This document shows positions 10,701 through 21,479 of a stretch of 64,000 bases of DNA, in pieces (positions within the stretch are counted from its first letter, which is position 1; every line of letters begins with the position of its first letter). A program made the translations under genes and the position numbers. The stretch lies in contig CM060733.1 in NCBI GenBank assembly GCA_030704615.1, forward strand, positions 45,694,001 through 45,758,000. Direction: 5' to 3'. This DNA is from Takakia lepidozioides. Its lineage: Eukaryota; Streptophyta; Takakiopsida; Takakiales; Takakiaceae. The notes under the pieces were generated by a model. The model saw only the letters and a list, made by a program, of their open reading frames with translations. It had not been told where the DNA came from and did no database searches.

Positions 10701-11369
10701 GACAACCACCCAGTTCTGGTTCTGCAGGCACGACATTATGACTTGCGTGTATGGAAAGCCCAAGTACGGCATACAAACAATGCCAGAGGCTCCCCCGGTG
10801 TGGCCGGTGGAACCAGGCTGCGATCTGAGTCAGGTTGAGGCCGACGCCCTTACCGCCGCAGGATTTCGGATGGTGCAGCGCACTGACGTCCCCAGACAAC
10901 CATTTCCGCTTCCACAGCCTCCACCACCGACCCTGTGAGAGCAAGAACAATGGGACACGACAGCTCTAAGCATCCTACACACCGTTGGGGGAAACCGAAG
11001 AGGCGGCGACCTCCCTCAAAAGTGAACGAGACAAGGATGGGGAATGCACTTCGGATGAACTGTACAATCCAGAGCTCGACAGAAGTGCCCCCACCAGGAT
11101 TCGGGCGTGTGTATCAGATGGCCACGGCGGGCTCAGCTGTTCGCAATGAGGTGTACACCATCACCATTTCAGAATTACCCACCTGCAATTGCACCGACTT
11201 CCAGATCATGGCGAACAAGGGGGCATCATACTGCCCTTGCAAGCATTTGTACTACGTGTACCTAAAGAGACTCCGTTGTAATTCCACAACTCATCACTTC
11301 ATACATGCACCAGGGTTGAGCCCCCAGGAGGTTCACACTCTTCTGAATATGGATCCAGGGGACCAGTGA
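7711..11369 (+). CDS. MULE-like DDE transposase with zinc-binding N-terminus and SWIM finger
   Basis: This protein would cut and join element ends in the nucleus. Reading left to right there is an N-terminal region with an acidic, possibly SUMO-interacting segment (VFDISDEEDDCIEV, 8,179-8,220). Next comes a Cys/His-rich domain (LCAGKLRC, CLNPTC, then after a frame break WTGTTHHPF, KCAHC, ACIHVGVHCHP) resembling GCM/WRKY-like fingers. The MULE catalytic core follows: VMFDHIKRI (first Asp), GFMADNAQANW (second Asp), CGFHW (the C-x2-H signature) and NTNMAESVHSSW. A SWIM zinc finger (CNC..CPCKH, about 11,179-11,250) lies near the C-terminus. Frames change near 8,641, 9,612-9,630 and 10,095. Only 9,855 (GTAGGC) to about 9,939 (TTCTAG) looks like a real intron. 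The start is uncertain; 7,711 is only the open-frame limit. Confidence 0.75.
11179..11250 (+). other. SWIM zinc finger of the transposase
   Basis: The sequence CNCTDFQ followed about 12 residues later by CPCKHLYYVYL fits the C-x-C-xn-C-x-H SWIM pattern found at the C-terminus of MULE transposases and FAR1/FRS proteins. Confidence 0.8.
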
Positions 11370-11620
11370 GCTTGGCTTGCGGTCCCAATACAATGGTACG
11401 CCCATCCTTTTCGGATAGTAGAACTGTACTGCTGCCAGTACCTCAGACTCTGGCCACAGAAAGGTCCGACATATGTCTTGCCTACCAGTAACCTGTTTTG
11501 CTCGAACTAAGATATTACTATATCGTTCACTTGTTTCCACGTGCATGTATTTTTGTATGTTGGAGGGTTCATGTTTTTCTGCTTTCCGAAAACTTGCTTT
11601 CCTCATTCGACCTCCGACAA

Positions 11621-11738
11621 GGAAATGCGGCGCCGCATTTCCAAGTATCGTCGTAGGTACTGGTAGAGGCGGCCTTCGCCAACACCAAACCGCTCCGAAA
11701 TTTCGCACGTGCGAACCCTAATGCGGCACCTTATTTCC
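11621..11738. repeat. Right-flank palindromes
   Basis: A perfect copy with a CG centre is at 11,621-11,642. A degenerate copy (AATGCGGCACC then TTATTTCC) is at about 11,720-11,738, and a right half-site CCGCATTTCC is at 12,090-12,099. They follow the transposase stop and mirror the left-flank group. Confidence 0.85.
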
Positions 11739-11957
11739 CAGTTCAGTTGCAAACCTTTCCGCCGAATACCCGAAGAAGACAGAATGTGAAGTACTGCAGA
11801 CTCTATTGGTGCAGACTCCATTGGTTCAATCGCGGCAAAAGGGTCAGCTTCATTCCAATGTTAAGGCATGTAAAACCGCGGAATACTCTATACAGGCCAG
11901 TATGCGACGTCCTTTTGCAGTGGTATACTGGATTTCCCGTTGCACGGTCACTTATTT

Positions 11958-12190
11958 CCATGAGCGGATCTAAAAAACCATGAGCGGACTTGTTATTGAC
12001 GACATATCTTCGCCGCATTACATGATCTGGAACGTCCAAAAACGGCAAGGTCAAATAAAAAACTATTATTTTAATACTTGTTTAATCTGCCGCATTTCCA
12101 AATTTGGAGGAGTCCGCTCATGAAATCCGCGTATCTTAGACTTCGGCTCATGCGGCTCATGTGGCTCATGGCTCATGGCTCATGGTTTCT
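11958..12190. repeat. CATGAGCGGAC inverted repeat and GGCTCAT short tandem repeats
   Basis: CATGAGCGGAC (about 11,980) is matched by GTCCGCTCATG (about 12,112), with TGAGCGGATC nearby at 11,960 and again at about 12,346. Repeated GGCTCATG units lie at 12,143-12,184. The arms could be an element end, but no target duplication is visible. No gene is recognised between 11,370 and 12,307. Confidence 0.5.
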
Positions 12191-12307
12191 GCTCATGAAA
12201 TTTCAAACCTCCATCGGTGACACTGATATTTATGTTGCAATTTGTAAGGTTCCCCGAAAACTGGTGCCCTATGTAAGTTCGTAAAGAACTGAAAGAGGCC
12301 AACTTAC

Positions 12308-12532
12308 GTGAGACATGTTTTTCTTCCATGTGCTCAAGTTCTTCAGAATGAGCGGATCATCCCAGAAGTCCTCATCAGTTGACTGACAACCTTTACTTGA
12401 CTGCATTGCATTCTCAGAAACATTGGCCAAAGGTTCCTTGCACCGCCACGAGTTGACAAAGAGGGTAGGTTTTTCTATGTTGCTGGCAACATGGGCAGTA
12501 TGGTAGCCACCCCCTACCAGCACCATAGACAC
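12308..12532 (-). CDS. Hypothetical single exon
   Basis: An open frame on the minus strand ends at a strong GTAAGT 5' splice site (12,307-12,302), with coding-like sequence such as TDEDFWDDPLILKNLSTWKK before it. I do not recognise the family and found no partner exon. It could be a captured gene fragment or chance. The start given is only the first ATG in frame. Confidence 0.25.
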
Positions 12533-13729
12533 GGGGACAAAGGCCGCTTAAATGTCTTCAGCACAGTGCAAATAGTAGGATTGTTGAATAGTATAATACG
12601 AGCTGTTTAGTGGATCTCTTCATATATGTCTTGAGCTGGATGGGAAAGGACAATGACTACAAATGTAGCATGTTGTTGAATTTGTTCCCTAAACTTAATA
12701 TAAGAACCGTTCGTTCTACGCTGAAAAAATTATACAAATTTACAACAAATGGCAAAAATAGGTTAAAATGTCTCATTTTCTTAGGGCATGCGTAATAAGT
12801 TAGAAATTACGACTGGAACCGGCATTGTCACGACGTCAGCAAGGTGCCAGGTTCCATCCGGAATCAAGCCGATTGATGACGTGTTGATTGTTTATTGCAT
12901 AACAAAAATACTCGTGGATGAATTTCGTAGGGTCCACATACACTAACGAAAATTGAAGATTTCTACTACAGATGGAGTCTTCCCTCTCTCTCTACTGGAA
13001 GTTGAACCTGAGATGTGGCACAGTTAAAGATGATGGTTGCCGTGTGAGGCAAGTGAGGTGAATTGACTTGGACTGCCCGCCTCACCTTCTTTGCACCTTC
13101 CTGCCATGGGGAGGTCACTGTTCAAAAGGGGGTGCTTGTCAGACTTGTTTGACAACAAGCCGGTTGGTGTTTGGTATAGAAATTTATACCTGAGATGGAT
13201 TGTGTTGCTGTACAGACATCGTTGTTTGATCACTTTTGAGCACTCTTGAGCACTTGTCAGAATTCTCTTCTGTGGTTGGTATTCCAGTGGATGCATGAAG
13301 GATTGTGCTGCTCTACAGACATTCTTTGGGCACGTTTGAGCTGTGAGCACTCTTGCGTACTCCACAGAAAACTTTCGTGTGGTTGGTGATCATCTAGGTT
13401 TTGCAGTTCTCAATCTGGTTAAGTTGGATTTAGTATTCTGTCTATGCACACCATTCCTTCGACGTTCTGAGCAATTCATTTGGTGAGAAATATTCGTCGT
13501 TGTCGGTATTGCGGATCCAAGCTTTTTTTGTCCTTCACACATTCTAAAATACGTAAGAGTCTGAGCGCGTTCATCACGTATCACTATCTCACAGCTCACA
13601 GCTTTGTCCACATTGGGAGCTCTTATGGCCGGAAGGCAAGACATCACACAGAGGGAACAGTTATCGACGATTACATGATGCTTCAGAGATTCACTTTGGA
13701 CTCTTGGGGGCCTACATGGCCTATCTGGC
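12533..13729. other. No recognised gene
   Basis: AT-rich sequence with short open frames only. It presumably includes the promoter and 5' untranslated region of the F-box gene. Confidence 0.4.
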
Positions 13730-14836
13730 ATGGAGGGGCACACATATGCAAAGCTCATGTCAGTTTGTCGGAATTATAACGATATGCAATCTGGGCTGCA
13801 ACAATGCACGGTGGTCTTGGACGATAACATTTGGGGTGAGCTCCCAAATCAGATCTTAGACAGGATTCCCGCTTTTGCGCCTCTTCGAAGTTGTCTTCGC
13901 ATGCAATCAGATTGTAAGAGATGGCAATCCCTCATCTATTCCCGCAGTTTTATGGGTCTTGTATCTTCGTTTGACTCGCATTTGCCTGCTCCATGGCTGA
14001 TTGGAGTGACTTTAGGCACGTTTTTGTCCAAAAAAACCTACAATCCCAACCTTAACAACTGGGGTCCGCTACCATTGTTCATTCCAAAGGATTCGATCAA
14101 TATCGAGGGAACTGTAGGAGGGTTGCTGTTGCTTAGAGTCAAGTCGGACACGGGCTTGAATGTCTACCTTGTGAGTAACCCAATGACGAAATCTGAATTG
14201 GAGTTGCCTCCTATACACTTGACCCATTCTACTTCAACCATGATGGTTGATAAGGATAAGAAAAGGTTTTCCATATTTTCACTTGGCAGGACGGCGGCAT
14301 CAGATTTGAAGGAGAATGAAGTTTCATTGGAGGTGTACGAATCCTGGAGTAATAGCTGGGAGCCGTTGGGCAATGTGGATCCTAACCTACTATGCTGCTC
14401 TTCGGAAGCCTTAAATTTCTAGTTGCAGGATCTAATTGTTTGTGGAGACTATTTGTACTGTCTGTATAACACTGCTACTCTGGTTTTTGACATTCAGAAA
14501 CGGGTTTGGTGCATGATTGGATTTCCATTGCTGCCTCCAGGGTGTAAGTTTGCAAGGCACAATGTCACTCAGTACTTGATGGAGCGGGGAGGGGGCCAAC
14601 TGCTGCTGGTGTCAGGAGTGACACAACAAGAACAGAGTCCCTGTAAGCAAAGCATCACGATTTGGGAACTAAGAAAGCCGAGCATGACTTGGACGGAAGT
14701 TGGAAAAGCTCCAGATGAAATCTACCAAGTCTTCAAAGAGTTCTTTACTACCGATAGTGATGAATTGAAGTGTTTGGGTCACAACGATGTTGTATTCTTT
14801 GTGATCAGAGAGATGGTGCTGGTGCATGACTTGTAG
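13730..14836 (+). CDS. F-box protein, interrupted by an in-frame TAG
   Basis: F-box proteins are substrate adaptors of SCF ubiquitin ligases. An F-box-like segment lies near residues 30-70: IWGELPNQILDRI, FAPLRSCLRMQSDCKRW and SLIYSRSF. A beta-propeller or kelch-like region follows (VYESWSNSWEPLG, LYCLYNTATLVFDI, VWCMIGFPLLPPG). The frame stays open from 13,730 to 14,834 except for one TAG at 14,420-14,422, with family-like sequence in the same frame on both sides. Either the gene carries a nonsense mutation, or a short intron ending at TTGCAG (14,423-14,428) removes it. A possible donor is the GT at about 14,375 (54-bp intron). The true start may be the ATG at about 13,778 rather than 13,730. 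Total length of about 368 residues suits an F-box/kelch protein. Confidence 0.65.
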
Positions 14837-16645
14837 AGAAAAACTTGGCAACTTGCACACCCCCCCCCCTCCTCCCTTTATCAATCGCAGACACTTGGGA
14901 GGCAGGAGTTGGAACTGGTTTTCCTTTGATCCTGATTGGAGTGTGACAGTCTGAGAGGAGTGTGATGCTCTTGACGTTATTGGGGTAAACGTCTTGAAGT
15001 GTTTTCTTGTTTTCATGTTCAGATAACCGGGAAGCTCTCATTAGTGTGTTTTTGGGTCACCTCTCTACAAGACTTATGCCATGGACAAACAAGAACTGCA
15101 TCAGATTTTACCCACTGCATTTTTTACCAGGAGAAGCATGGTGCACATCATCATTAGAACTATCATCAGATTCTGTTTCACCCTTTGGTATGGCAACTAG
15201 CTCTGCTTTCTATCTGACTCTCAATCCAAAGGGGGTACCAAAGAAACCAAGGGGGTACTGCAGTTGAGCAGTGATAGATTTAACCCAATGCCTCATATCA
15301 ATTAGTAACCACCATTGAAGCTCAGTGCTTCACACAACAGGCCACAACAAGGAACTCAAACACAATGTCTTTAGCAGATCTACCCTGAGTCTTATTGAGG
15401 ACTGCTATTGTAGTCTTCCCAATATAACCTCTTCCTCACATTTTTACAGGCAGTGTCAGCTTGTCAGCCAGAGTTCAAGTGCTGGATTGAACACTTCATT
15501 TTTCAGTATGATGTCTATACCAGTGCTCAATTCCATCTAAACCCCGTGAGATGTAGTCCAGTGCCATGACCCTTTAGTTCCATACCCGGGGAAATACTAC
15601 ATCCAGGAGGGCTCATAGCTGCAGGGGACTATCACGAAAGGGTTCGCAGGGTTCACCGCCCCAAAACTTGCACGGCGGTCAGTGAGTGTGCATCTTTTTC
15701 TCCCTCAAGGTTACTGGCAATTGCCCTGTCACAGCTGTGGGAGCTATCCTCTACATTCCATTAAGGAGTGAGCCCAAAATGCATTTTGCACGTATGGAAC
15801 ATGCAGCGAGATAAATATTCCTTAGCCATGCGCGAGCCCTGCCATAGTTCTCACCCTCACATGAAACCTGCTGGGTATTTCCCAAAAAAACAGTGCATAT
15901 GGCGCAAGGGCTATGGTTGTAAGCAAAGCCGTGCAAAGTAAAAGCTCTCCCAATACTTGGTAAAGAAAAGAAACATGACACGAAATTTTGATATTTCAAT
16001 GGATGAAGGAGATGATGGTAGCAGGAGAGGGGTCTCACAGGTGGGTAGAAGGACAGTATGAAGCCTGGATCTGTCCGAGCGCACATAAATTTGAGATCTT
16101 AAAAATCCATAAAGAATTGCATTTTCATGGCTTTCCCGGGAGACTGGGACACCATCACTTGCAAGAGTGGTGCGCCAGGCATTGCCAGGCCGGATGCCCA
16201 TTTCAGCTCCACAACTTGCCCCTTAGAAAGGACCCTTTTGGAAAACCTTGAATCAAGACACTTGCTCAATATTCATGTGAGCATCCGAACTTGCCACTTT
16301 TAATGCACAAATTAGGCCCAATCAATCCTATCTACCTCCGTTCTTCTTTGCTTTTCTCCGAGTCACCATTTCAGTTTCTCGTTCCTTAGCTTCGTCTGCG
16401 TTTCAGCCGTTCAGTGAACACTGATCGAGGAGAATGTCGACTGAAAGAAGACCCGGAGGATCGTCTCGGGTAGGCAGGTGATTCGGGGGGGGGGGGGCCG
16501 GATCAGAAATCACCCGGGTATGTTTTCCTTTTTGAATACAAAACATTTTTCAAAAGTAGTTTGAATTATGAAAGTGTGTTCCCAAGCTCAAATTCAAATC
16601 ACAAACGTTTGGAAGTGAGAGAGATAAGAAGGGGTGATGGGGAGG
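14837..16645. other. No recognised gene
   Basis: Short unconvincing frames on both strands, a C-rich run at about 14,863-14,872 and a G-run of about 13 at 16,484-16,497. No domain or repeat pattern that I can name. Confidence 0.4.
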
Positions 16646-18004
16646 TCACGGAGAGGTGAGCATGTCTTCCTCATCAAAGCTGCGGGCAAGCAGAAGCTTC
16701 TCAATGTTGGCCTCCAGCTCGGCTCCAATGTTGCACTTCTTGAGATCAAGCTGTTTGATTTTCTTTGCTGCCACAAGACCCGTGTAGACGATTTGGCCAC
16801 CTGCAGGCCCGATGCCGGGGTTTGCGGAAGCATCCAGAGCGGTGAGAGCAGACTGGGGTAAGTGAAGGAGCTTGGACAATGCTTCTACACTATCTTCGTT
16901 CATCCCACAACTCGACATACTCAGTTTTTGGATTGTTTGGTTGTCCATCATGTAGTCGTAAATGCGGTGGCCACCATAGTCAGAGAGGTCATTGTGGCGT
17001 AGATTGAGGGAAAGCAAGACTTTGTTGCAACGTATGGAGAACCCCAACGTCCTCGTTCCCACTTTTGCGATTTTATTTTTGCAAAGGTTCAGGAACATGA
17101 GAACTGTGTTAGGAGCATCGATTACTTTTGCAAGCGCAACACATCCCGCATCCGAGATCAAGTTGTGGGACAGGTCTAGGCTGACCACGGTCGGATTAGC
17201 TGCCATGCCCGTGCAAAGTATGTCCAACTTTTCATCAGTCAGTAAATTGGAAGATAAGTTAAGATCAGTGAGAGTGGCGGTAACAGAAAGTGCCGCCGAC
17301 ATGGAAACACAATCGGAGCGCTTCATTCCATAGCGCATTATGTCATAATCCATGCATGAATTGGGGCACCCATACTCCAGCTTCACTGCTGACAACTCAT
17401 TCGGAATCATATCAAGGATGATGAGAAGTTGCAAGTGGGATGGCAGCTGACAACACTCTATATTGTGCAAATACTTGGCACTAATTTCTAGCAGCATTCG
17501 TAGATCTTCCTCTCGCTCACTAGTATATTCAAACCTTGCCAGAGCATCGTCAAGATTGCGCTCAAAAAATAACTGCTTCCAAGAGTCACCATGGGCCGCC
17601 TTATCGCAGTTGCGCCACTGCAAGCTCGCTCTTCGCTTCCAATAGTCATCTTCAACAATCAACGGAGCACAAAGCTCCAAAGGCAAGTCCAATGCCAGTT
17701 CAGCGACAATTCTTCCTCGAATTGCAGTGGGAATGTCGCCCAACAAAGGATACTCTTTGAAATTGGCTGCCATGATTGGCACCAATAGATCAACCAGAGT
17801 GGGCTTGAAATACACATTTGGCAAGTGCACCCCATCTTTCCAAATGTACTCTGATCCTTGAGGCTCCTTCAGAGGTGGTGGTGGTGGTGGTGTATCCGAT
17901 GCGGCGCTTGCAGGTGGTGTATCTAAGGGTGCTGTTGAGGCCCGGGGTGTAGTTGTTGGTGTTGCTCCGGGAACTGCTAAGCTCGCTGGTGCGGGTTGTG
18001 CCAT
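16646..18004 (-). CDS. DRC5: Dynein regulatory complex subunit 5 (TCTE1-like), leucine-rich repeats
   Basis: This 452-residue intact frame encodes an axonemal nexin-dynein regulatory complex subunit that helps control ciliary and flagellar bending. An A/P/T-rich N-terminus (residues 1-50, with a run of six prolines) precedes an alpha-helical region containing YWKRRASLQWRNC and LPSHLQLLIILDMIPNEL, typical of the TCTE1/DRC5 family. Leucine-rich repeats of the ribonuclease-inhibitor type then run to about residue 440 (TLTDLNLSSNLLTDEKL, VVSLDLSHNLISDAGC, LMFLNLCKNKIAKVG, LLSLNLRHNDLSDYGG, IKQLDLKKCNIGAELE). Length is close to animal and algal DRC5. The frame has no introns, which is unusual among its neighbours and could reflect retroposition. 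In a land plant it implies flagellated sperm. Confidence is higher for an axonemal LRR protein than for the exact subunit number. Confidence 0.8.
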   Translation of the reverse strand: MAQPAPASLAVPGATPTTTPRASTAPLDTPPASAASDTPPPPPPLKEPQGSEYIWKDGVHLPNVYFKPTLVDLLVPIMAANFKEYPLLGDIPTAIRGRIVAELALDLPLELCAPLIVEDDYWKRRASLQWRNCDKAAHGDSWKQLFFERNLDDALARFEYTSEREEDLRMLLEISAKYLHNIECCQLPSHLQLLIILDMIPNELSAVKLEYGCPNSCMDYDIMRYGMKRSDCVSMSAALSVTATLTDLNLSSNLLTDEKLDILCTGMAANPTVVSLDLSHNLISDAGCVALAKVIDAPNTVLMFLNLCKNKIAKVGTRTLGFSIRCNKVLLSLNLRHNDLSDYGGHRIYDYMMDNQTIQKLSMSSCGMNEDSVEALSKLLHLPQSALTALDASANPGIGPAGGQIVYTGLVAAKKIKQLDLKKCNIGAELEANIEKLLLARSFDEEDMLTSP

Positions 18005-18535
18005 TGATCTCTTTCTGATGAAGATAAACTATAAATACATGGAATGATCTGCCAGATACTGAGTTTCGTCTGTTTCTCAATTCTTGCACATGTCGATAGA
18101 CTATGGACACGGACCTTCGCAAAAATTGACATGTAAACAAAAACTACGTAATTGTGGGATCTTTTTGGTGGATTGGGGTGTTGGATATCATTGCAGTAAC
18201 TCCATGTGTCTCATAGCAACAGCTAATGCGTCCGAGGTAGTGAATGAAACCGTTAGAGACTAGCCGAATTAATGACCACGATATGTCCATCTTTCCCTAG
18301 ATGTAATATATGTAAAACCAGTAATCCAACTTTCAAATTTTGCTTGGTCATGCTATTGAGACCCATCGTGCTGGTCTATCATTCTCTGCCCACTTTCAAC
18401 TACACTTTGCAGGTTGTGGTCGACCACATATTGTAGTAGTTCAGTTAATCATGAGAATTAGTCTAACCGCTGTTATGTTTGTTCCCGTTTGTTTCCTCTC
18501 CTCTGTGGACCAAACTAAAATAGAATCAAGCAAGA
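18005..18535. other. DRC5 upstream region, no gene seen
   Basis: This is upstream of DRC5 and would hold its promoter. No other coding signal is visible. Confidence 0.4.
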
Positions 18536-18785
18536 TCGAATGTGCAACTAGCAGGATTACCCTGGGTTCGGCCCAAGGGCGCATTCAAATCCATCTTGGA
18601 AACACCTTGGTGAGTGAAGCATTAATCATTCCTTTGGACTAGCAGAGTCAATGGACAACGTTATAATCTAAAGTTCTCTTTCATTTCAAGAATAAGAGAT
18701 CAACCCACCACTCGAACTCACAGACAAATGAAGCTACTTAGAATCCTCATACTCTCTCATCTAGTACAGTTCAAACTCAGATGTA
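18536..18785 (-). repeat. Dispersed repeat copy A (inverted relative to copy at 39.95 kb)
   Basis: About 245 bp match the reverse complement of 39,945-40,200. Shared blocks include TTCTAAGTAGCTTCATTTGT, ATTATAACGTTGT and CACCAAGGTGTTTCCAAGATGG-like text. It may be a fragment of an LTR or other transposon. I see no gene in it. Confidence 0.75.
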
Positions 18786-19499
18786 CACGGTACTCATGTC
18801 CCGAGATCCTACTCAAGCTCCCAGACTTGTACTTCTGAGCAAAAGATATGTTGAGTGGGAAACCACTTGTAGAGAAAAGACAGAGAGAAACACATTGGTG
18901 AGCAATCCAGTCGTCTCTCTCCCCATTGTAACCGCCTCTGCGAAAGGTTGCTGTACTCCAGACCCTTCATATCCATTCTTGCCTCTTGGAGATCAAATTC
19001 AGCCGAATTGTGTTGTAGAGTGACAAGCTACAATTCAAATTCAGGATTCCAGTGAACGCATGCATAGAACCGTCCCAACCATGTCACACCACCAACGTTT
19101 TTAACCTATTTATGTATTGTTCGATGTTTCTAATTATTTTTGTTTCATGAGCGAATGTACACTGGAATATTCGTAAACTATTCTCAGAATATCGTAGAAT
19201 AATGCTATTCTCACAAAGTTGGCTCTACACCGCGAAATTTATTTATTTATTTAATTTTTTTGTAGAACACAGTCACGTTGGCCTTGGAAATTTTATTAAA
19301 AAGGTAAGGAAAAAATAACCTTACAAAAAGATAATACCCCTGGCCCTGAGAGACTCCCAAACAAGGTAAAAAAAGAAGAAAAAAGAAAATAAAAGATTTT
19401 CAGTATATGAAGCAAGGTAGTTTGTTTGTTTTATTTTGTTTTTTTTGTTTGTCTTGTAGCGTTGAGATCTCCAAACCGCGGCCCGGTGGTGCTTGGTAC
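18786..19499. other. No recognised gene
   Basis: AT-rich sequence with poly-A/T runs around 19,240-19,450 and no supported coding frame. Confidence 0.4.
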
Positions 19500-19511
19500 T
19501 GTTGGAAAGCC

Positions 19512-19960
19512 CTCGATGAGGAGGGGTGCACCGACTTGGTCATGTGATTTTTGGGGGTGCAGTGTTGGAGGTCAAATTTCAAGTACTTTTGGTCGTTGGA
19601 AATTCGTGAAAAATAGCAAAGTGGGATTTCCTGGAGCAATGATTGGATATATTACTACTCAATATTCTTTAAACATTAGTTCATTCATGTACCACATTCT
19701 TTGTAACTAAACAAACATCTAACTTCATTTTAGTATATCGATTTCAATTCTTCACACTGGAGGAGACACACTTGGATACATAGGGGATTGTACTTGGACT
19801 GAGATGACACTGGACACTTGGGCCAATGACAGAGGCTAAGCCGGATAGCCCTTGATGAGGAGGGGTGCACCGACATGGTCTCATAATTTTTGGACATGCA
19901 ATGTAGGAGATATAGAATTTCAAGTACTTTTGGTCGCTGGAAATCCGTCAAAATGGGCTT
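19512..19960. repeat. Direct repeat pair, about 343 bp apart
   Basis: A block starting GATGAGGAGGGGTGCACCGA occurs at about 19,514 and again at about 19,856. Both copies continue through TTTCAAGTACTTTTGGTCG about 65 bp later. The units have diverged and contain no evident gene. Confidence 0.8.
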
Positions 19961-20234
19961 TCCTAGAACAACGACGTGGAGATCTCCCAAACTGCAAGGT
20001 ATCTGGATACATACAAGATTGCACTTGGACTTAGATGACACTGGACGCTTGGGCCATCGGCAGCCTACCCTAGTTATTCTTGACGGAAGGGTCACAAATA
20101 AAACTTTTAAACCTTTAAATGCCAAAGCGCTTGGCACCACTTTTCATCCATTGCATTCGGTGCAGGCCTCATAACGGAGTAACGCGAAGCCCTAGTTTAT
20201 AATGCAACAAAGAACATTAAATCTCACATTGATT

Positions 20235-20303
20235 GGTAATCCAGTTGGTTAAGTGCATAATATTTTACTTACGCAGTTCGGGGTTCAAACCCATTGCGTT
20301 ACC
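20235..20303 (+). other. tRNA-like sequence (SINE head or tRNA pseudogene)
   Basis: A near-consensus A box (TGGTTAAGTGC) and a perfect B box (GGTTCAAACCC) lie about 40 bp apart, and GGTAAT pairs with GTTACC as an acceptor-like stem. The anticodon arm is poor, so a working tRNA is unlikely. It may be the pol III promoter head of a SINE. Confidence 0.5.
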
Positions 20304-21479
20304 CTTCTTCGTGTGTGGATTGTTCGTGGCGGTCCTCAATAGCTTAAATCGTTGAATGTTACTCCCAGGATTTTTTCTCTCTTCAAAGCAGACGAAAAAA
20401 TGTTAAGGGGCTGATCTGAAACAATCCACACGAACAGGGGTAGTAATATTACAGTCTTACATTAAACTACGTCCATTCATCGGAGTGGCAACACCCCTTG
20501 CTTTAAGGGGAAACCTTTTGGCAGAACTACTTGAGCAATCTATTTTGGTGATGGAAGCCTCAAACCATCACTCCAGCTGCTCTTGTCAGGAATAACCTAC
20601 CCATGTTGCACAAGTGCAAAGTTACTTGCACTCAGGAACCCTTCAGAATAGTATTCAGTTGTGGAGGCACAGTAGGACGAATTCTGAGAACTACGTTCAA
20701 TTTGCACAAAAAGGGGTGGGCCATCCCCATGGTGTTGCATCTGTTTATTGTTCAAAGGTAGGCTCCCCACCCTTAGTTTAAATTTCAGTCCACTGCCAAC
20801 TGTATGTTGGCCCTTCCGATCATACTTTTAAGGTCTTCATGCTCAACTTCATTTTCTGCCTCTCCCGCGAAGCCTGTTTAACATGCCGGTCTTCCTTCCA
20901 ATAAATTATCACAATTAGAATTAGATCGACATCAACCTAGTTTAACCCCTAAACGCCGGCAGACCTCCGTTGACTCTTTATTTGCAATTGGTGTAGATTT
21001 CAAATCGTTTATTTGGTCTGCCTCTCCGCATTAACATTTTGTTTTTCCATATTATTTGAAGTTATACATATGCCCAAGTTTTTATTGTTTATTGTGGACA
21101 TTAGCGTTTTGATATAATAAATCCATTCTTTAAAAAAAAAAATTGTCTGCATAAACTCAGTGACAAATATTATTGTTTTGAACAAAAGGTGTCTTGATAG
21201 AAAGTACTGATGCGGATATGGGTATTTCTCTTCAAAATTGAAGGTAGTTTGTTATATGAGCTTTCATGAATATGTTCAAAAGAAACCCACCTTCTTTCTT
21301 TCTTCATTCGTTTGTAGGATCTCAAGGCTGGCCTTCATAATGCTCTTTTCATAATTACACAAAGCAAGCCGACCTTATTTCCTAAGCCCCCAACTTCTGT
21401 TTTAAGTGTGCTCGTATTACTCACATTGATGAAATATTCGAGTCATGTTGATGGATATTGCTACTGGAGTGAGCCCCTC
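20304..21479. other. No recognised gene; contains a dispersed repeat fragment
   Basis: About 20,745-20,820 (TATTGTTCAAAGGTAGGCTC and then TTAGTTTAAATTTCAGTC) resembles 58,470-58,530 and 21,540-21,580. Otherwise nothing recognisable. Confidence 0.45.

Larger units (their letters stand above)
1..11738. mobile_element. Compound MULE-like transposon with ParB-methylase gene and palindrome repeats (ends undefined)
   Basis: I group this stretch as one element because it holds two divergent genes, a transposase on the plus strand and a ParB-like/DNA-methyltransferase-like gene on the minus strand. One distinctive 22-bp palindrome also occurs at its left flank, in introns, between the genes and at its right flank, and I see no full copy elsewhere in the window apart from one half-site at 12,090 to 12,099. 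I could not find terminal inverted repeats or a target-site duplication. The left end may lie outside the window and the right end lies somewhere between 11.74 and about 12.1 kb. The grouping is inference; the shared palindrome is directly visible. Several single-base frame breaks mean this copy may be non-autonomous, unless they are sequence errors. Confidence 0.6.

Noticed and set aside
12143-12184. GGCTCATG repeats as a regulatory array
   Set aside because: Short, imperfect microsatellite-like run with no symmetry or gene context to support a role.
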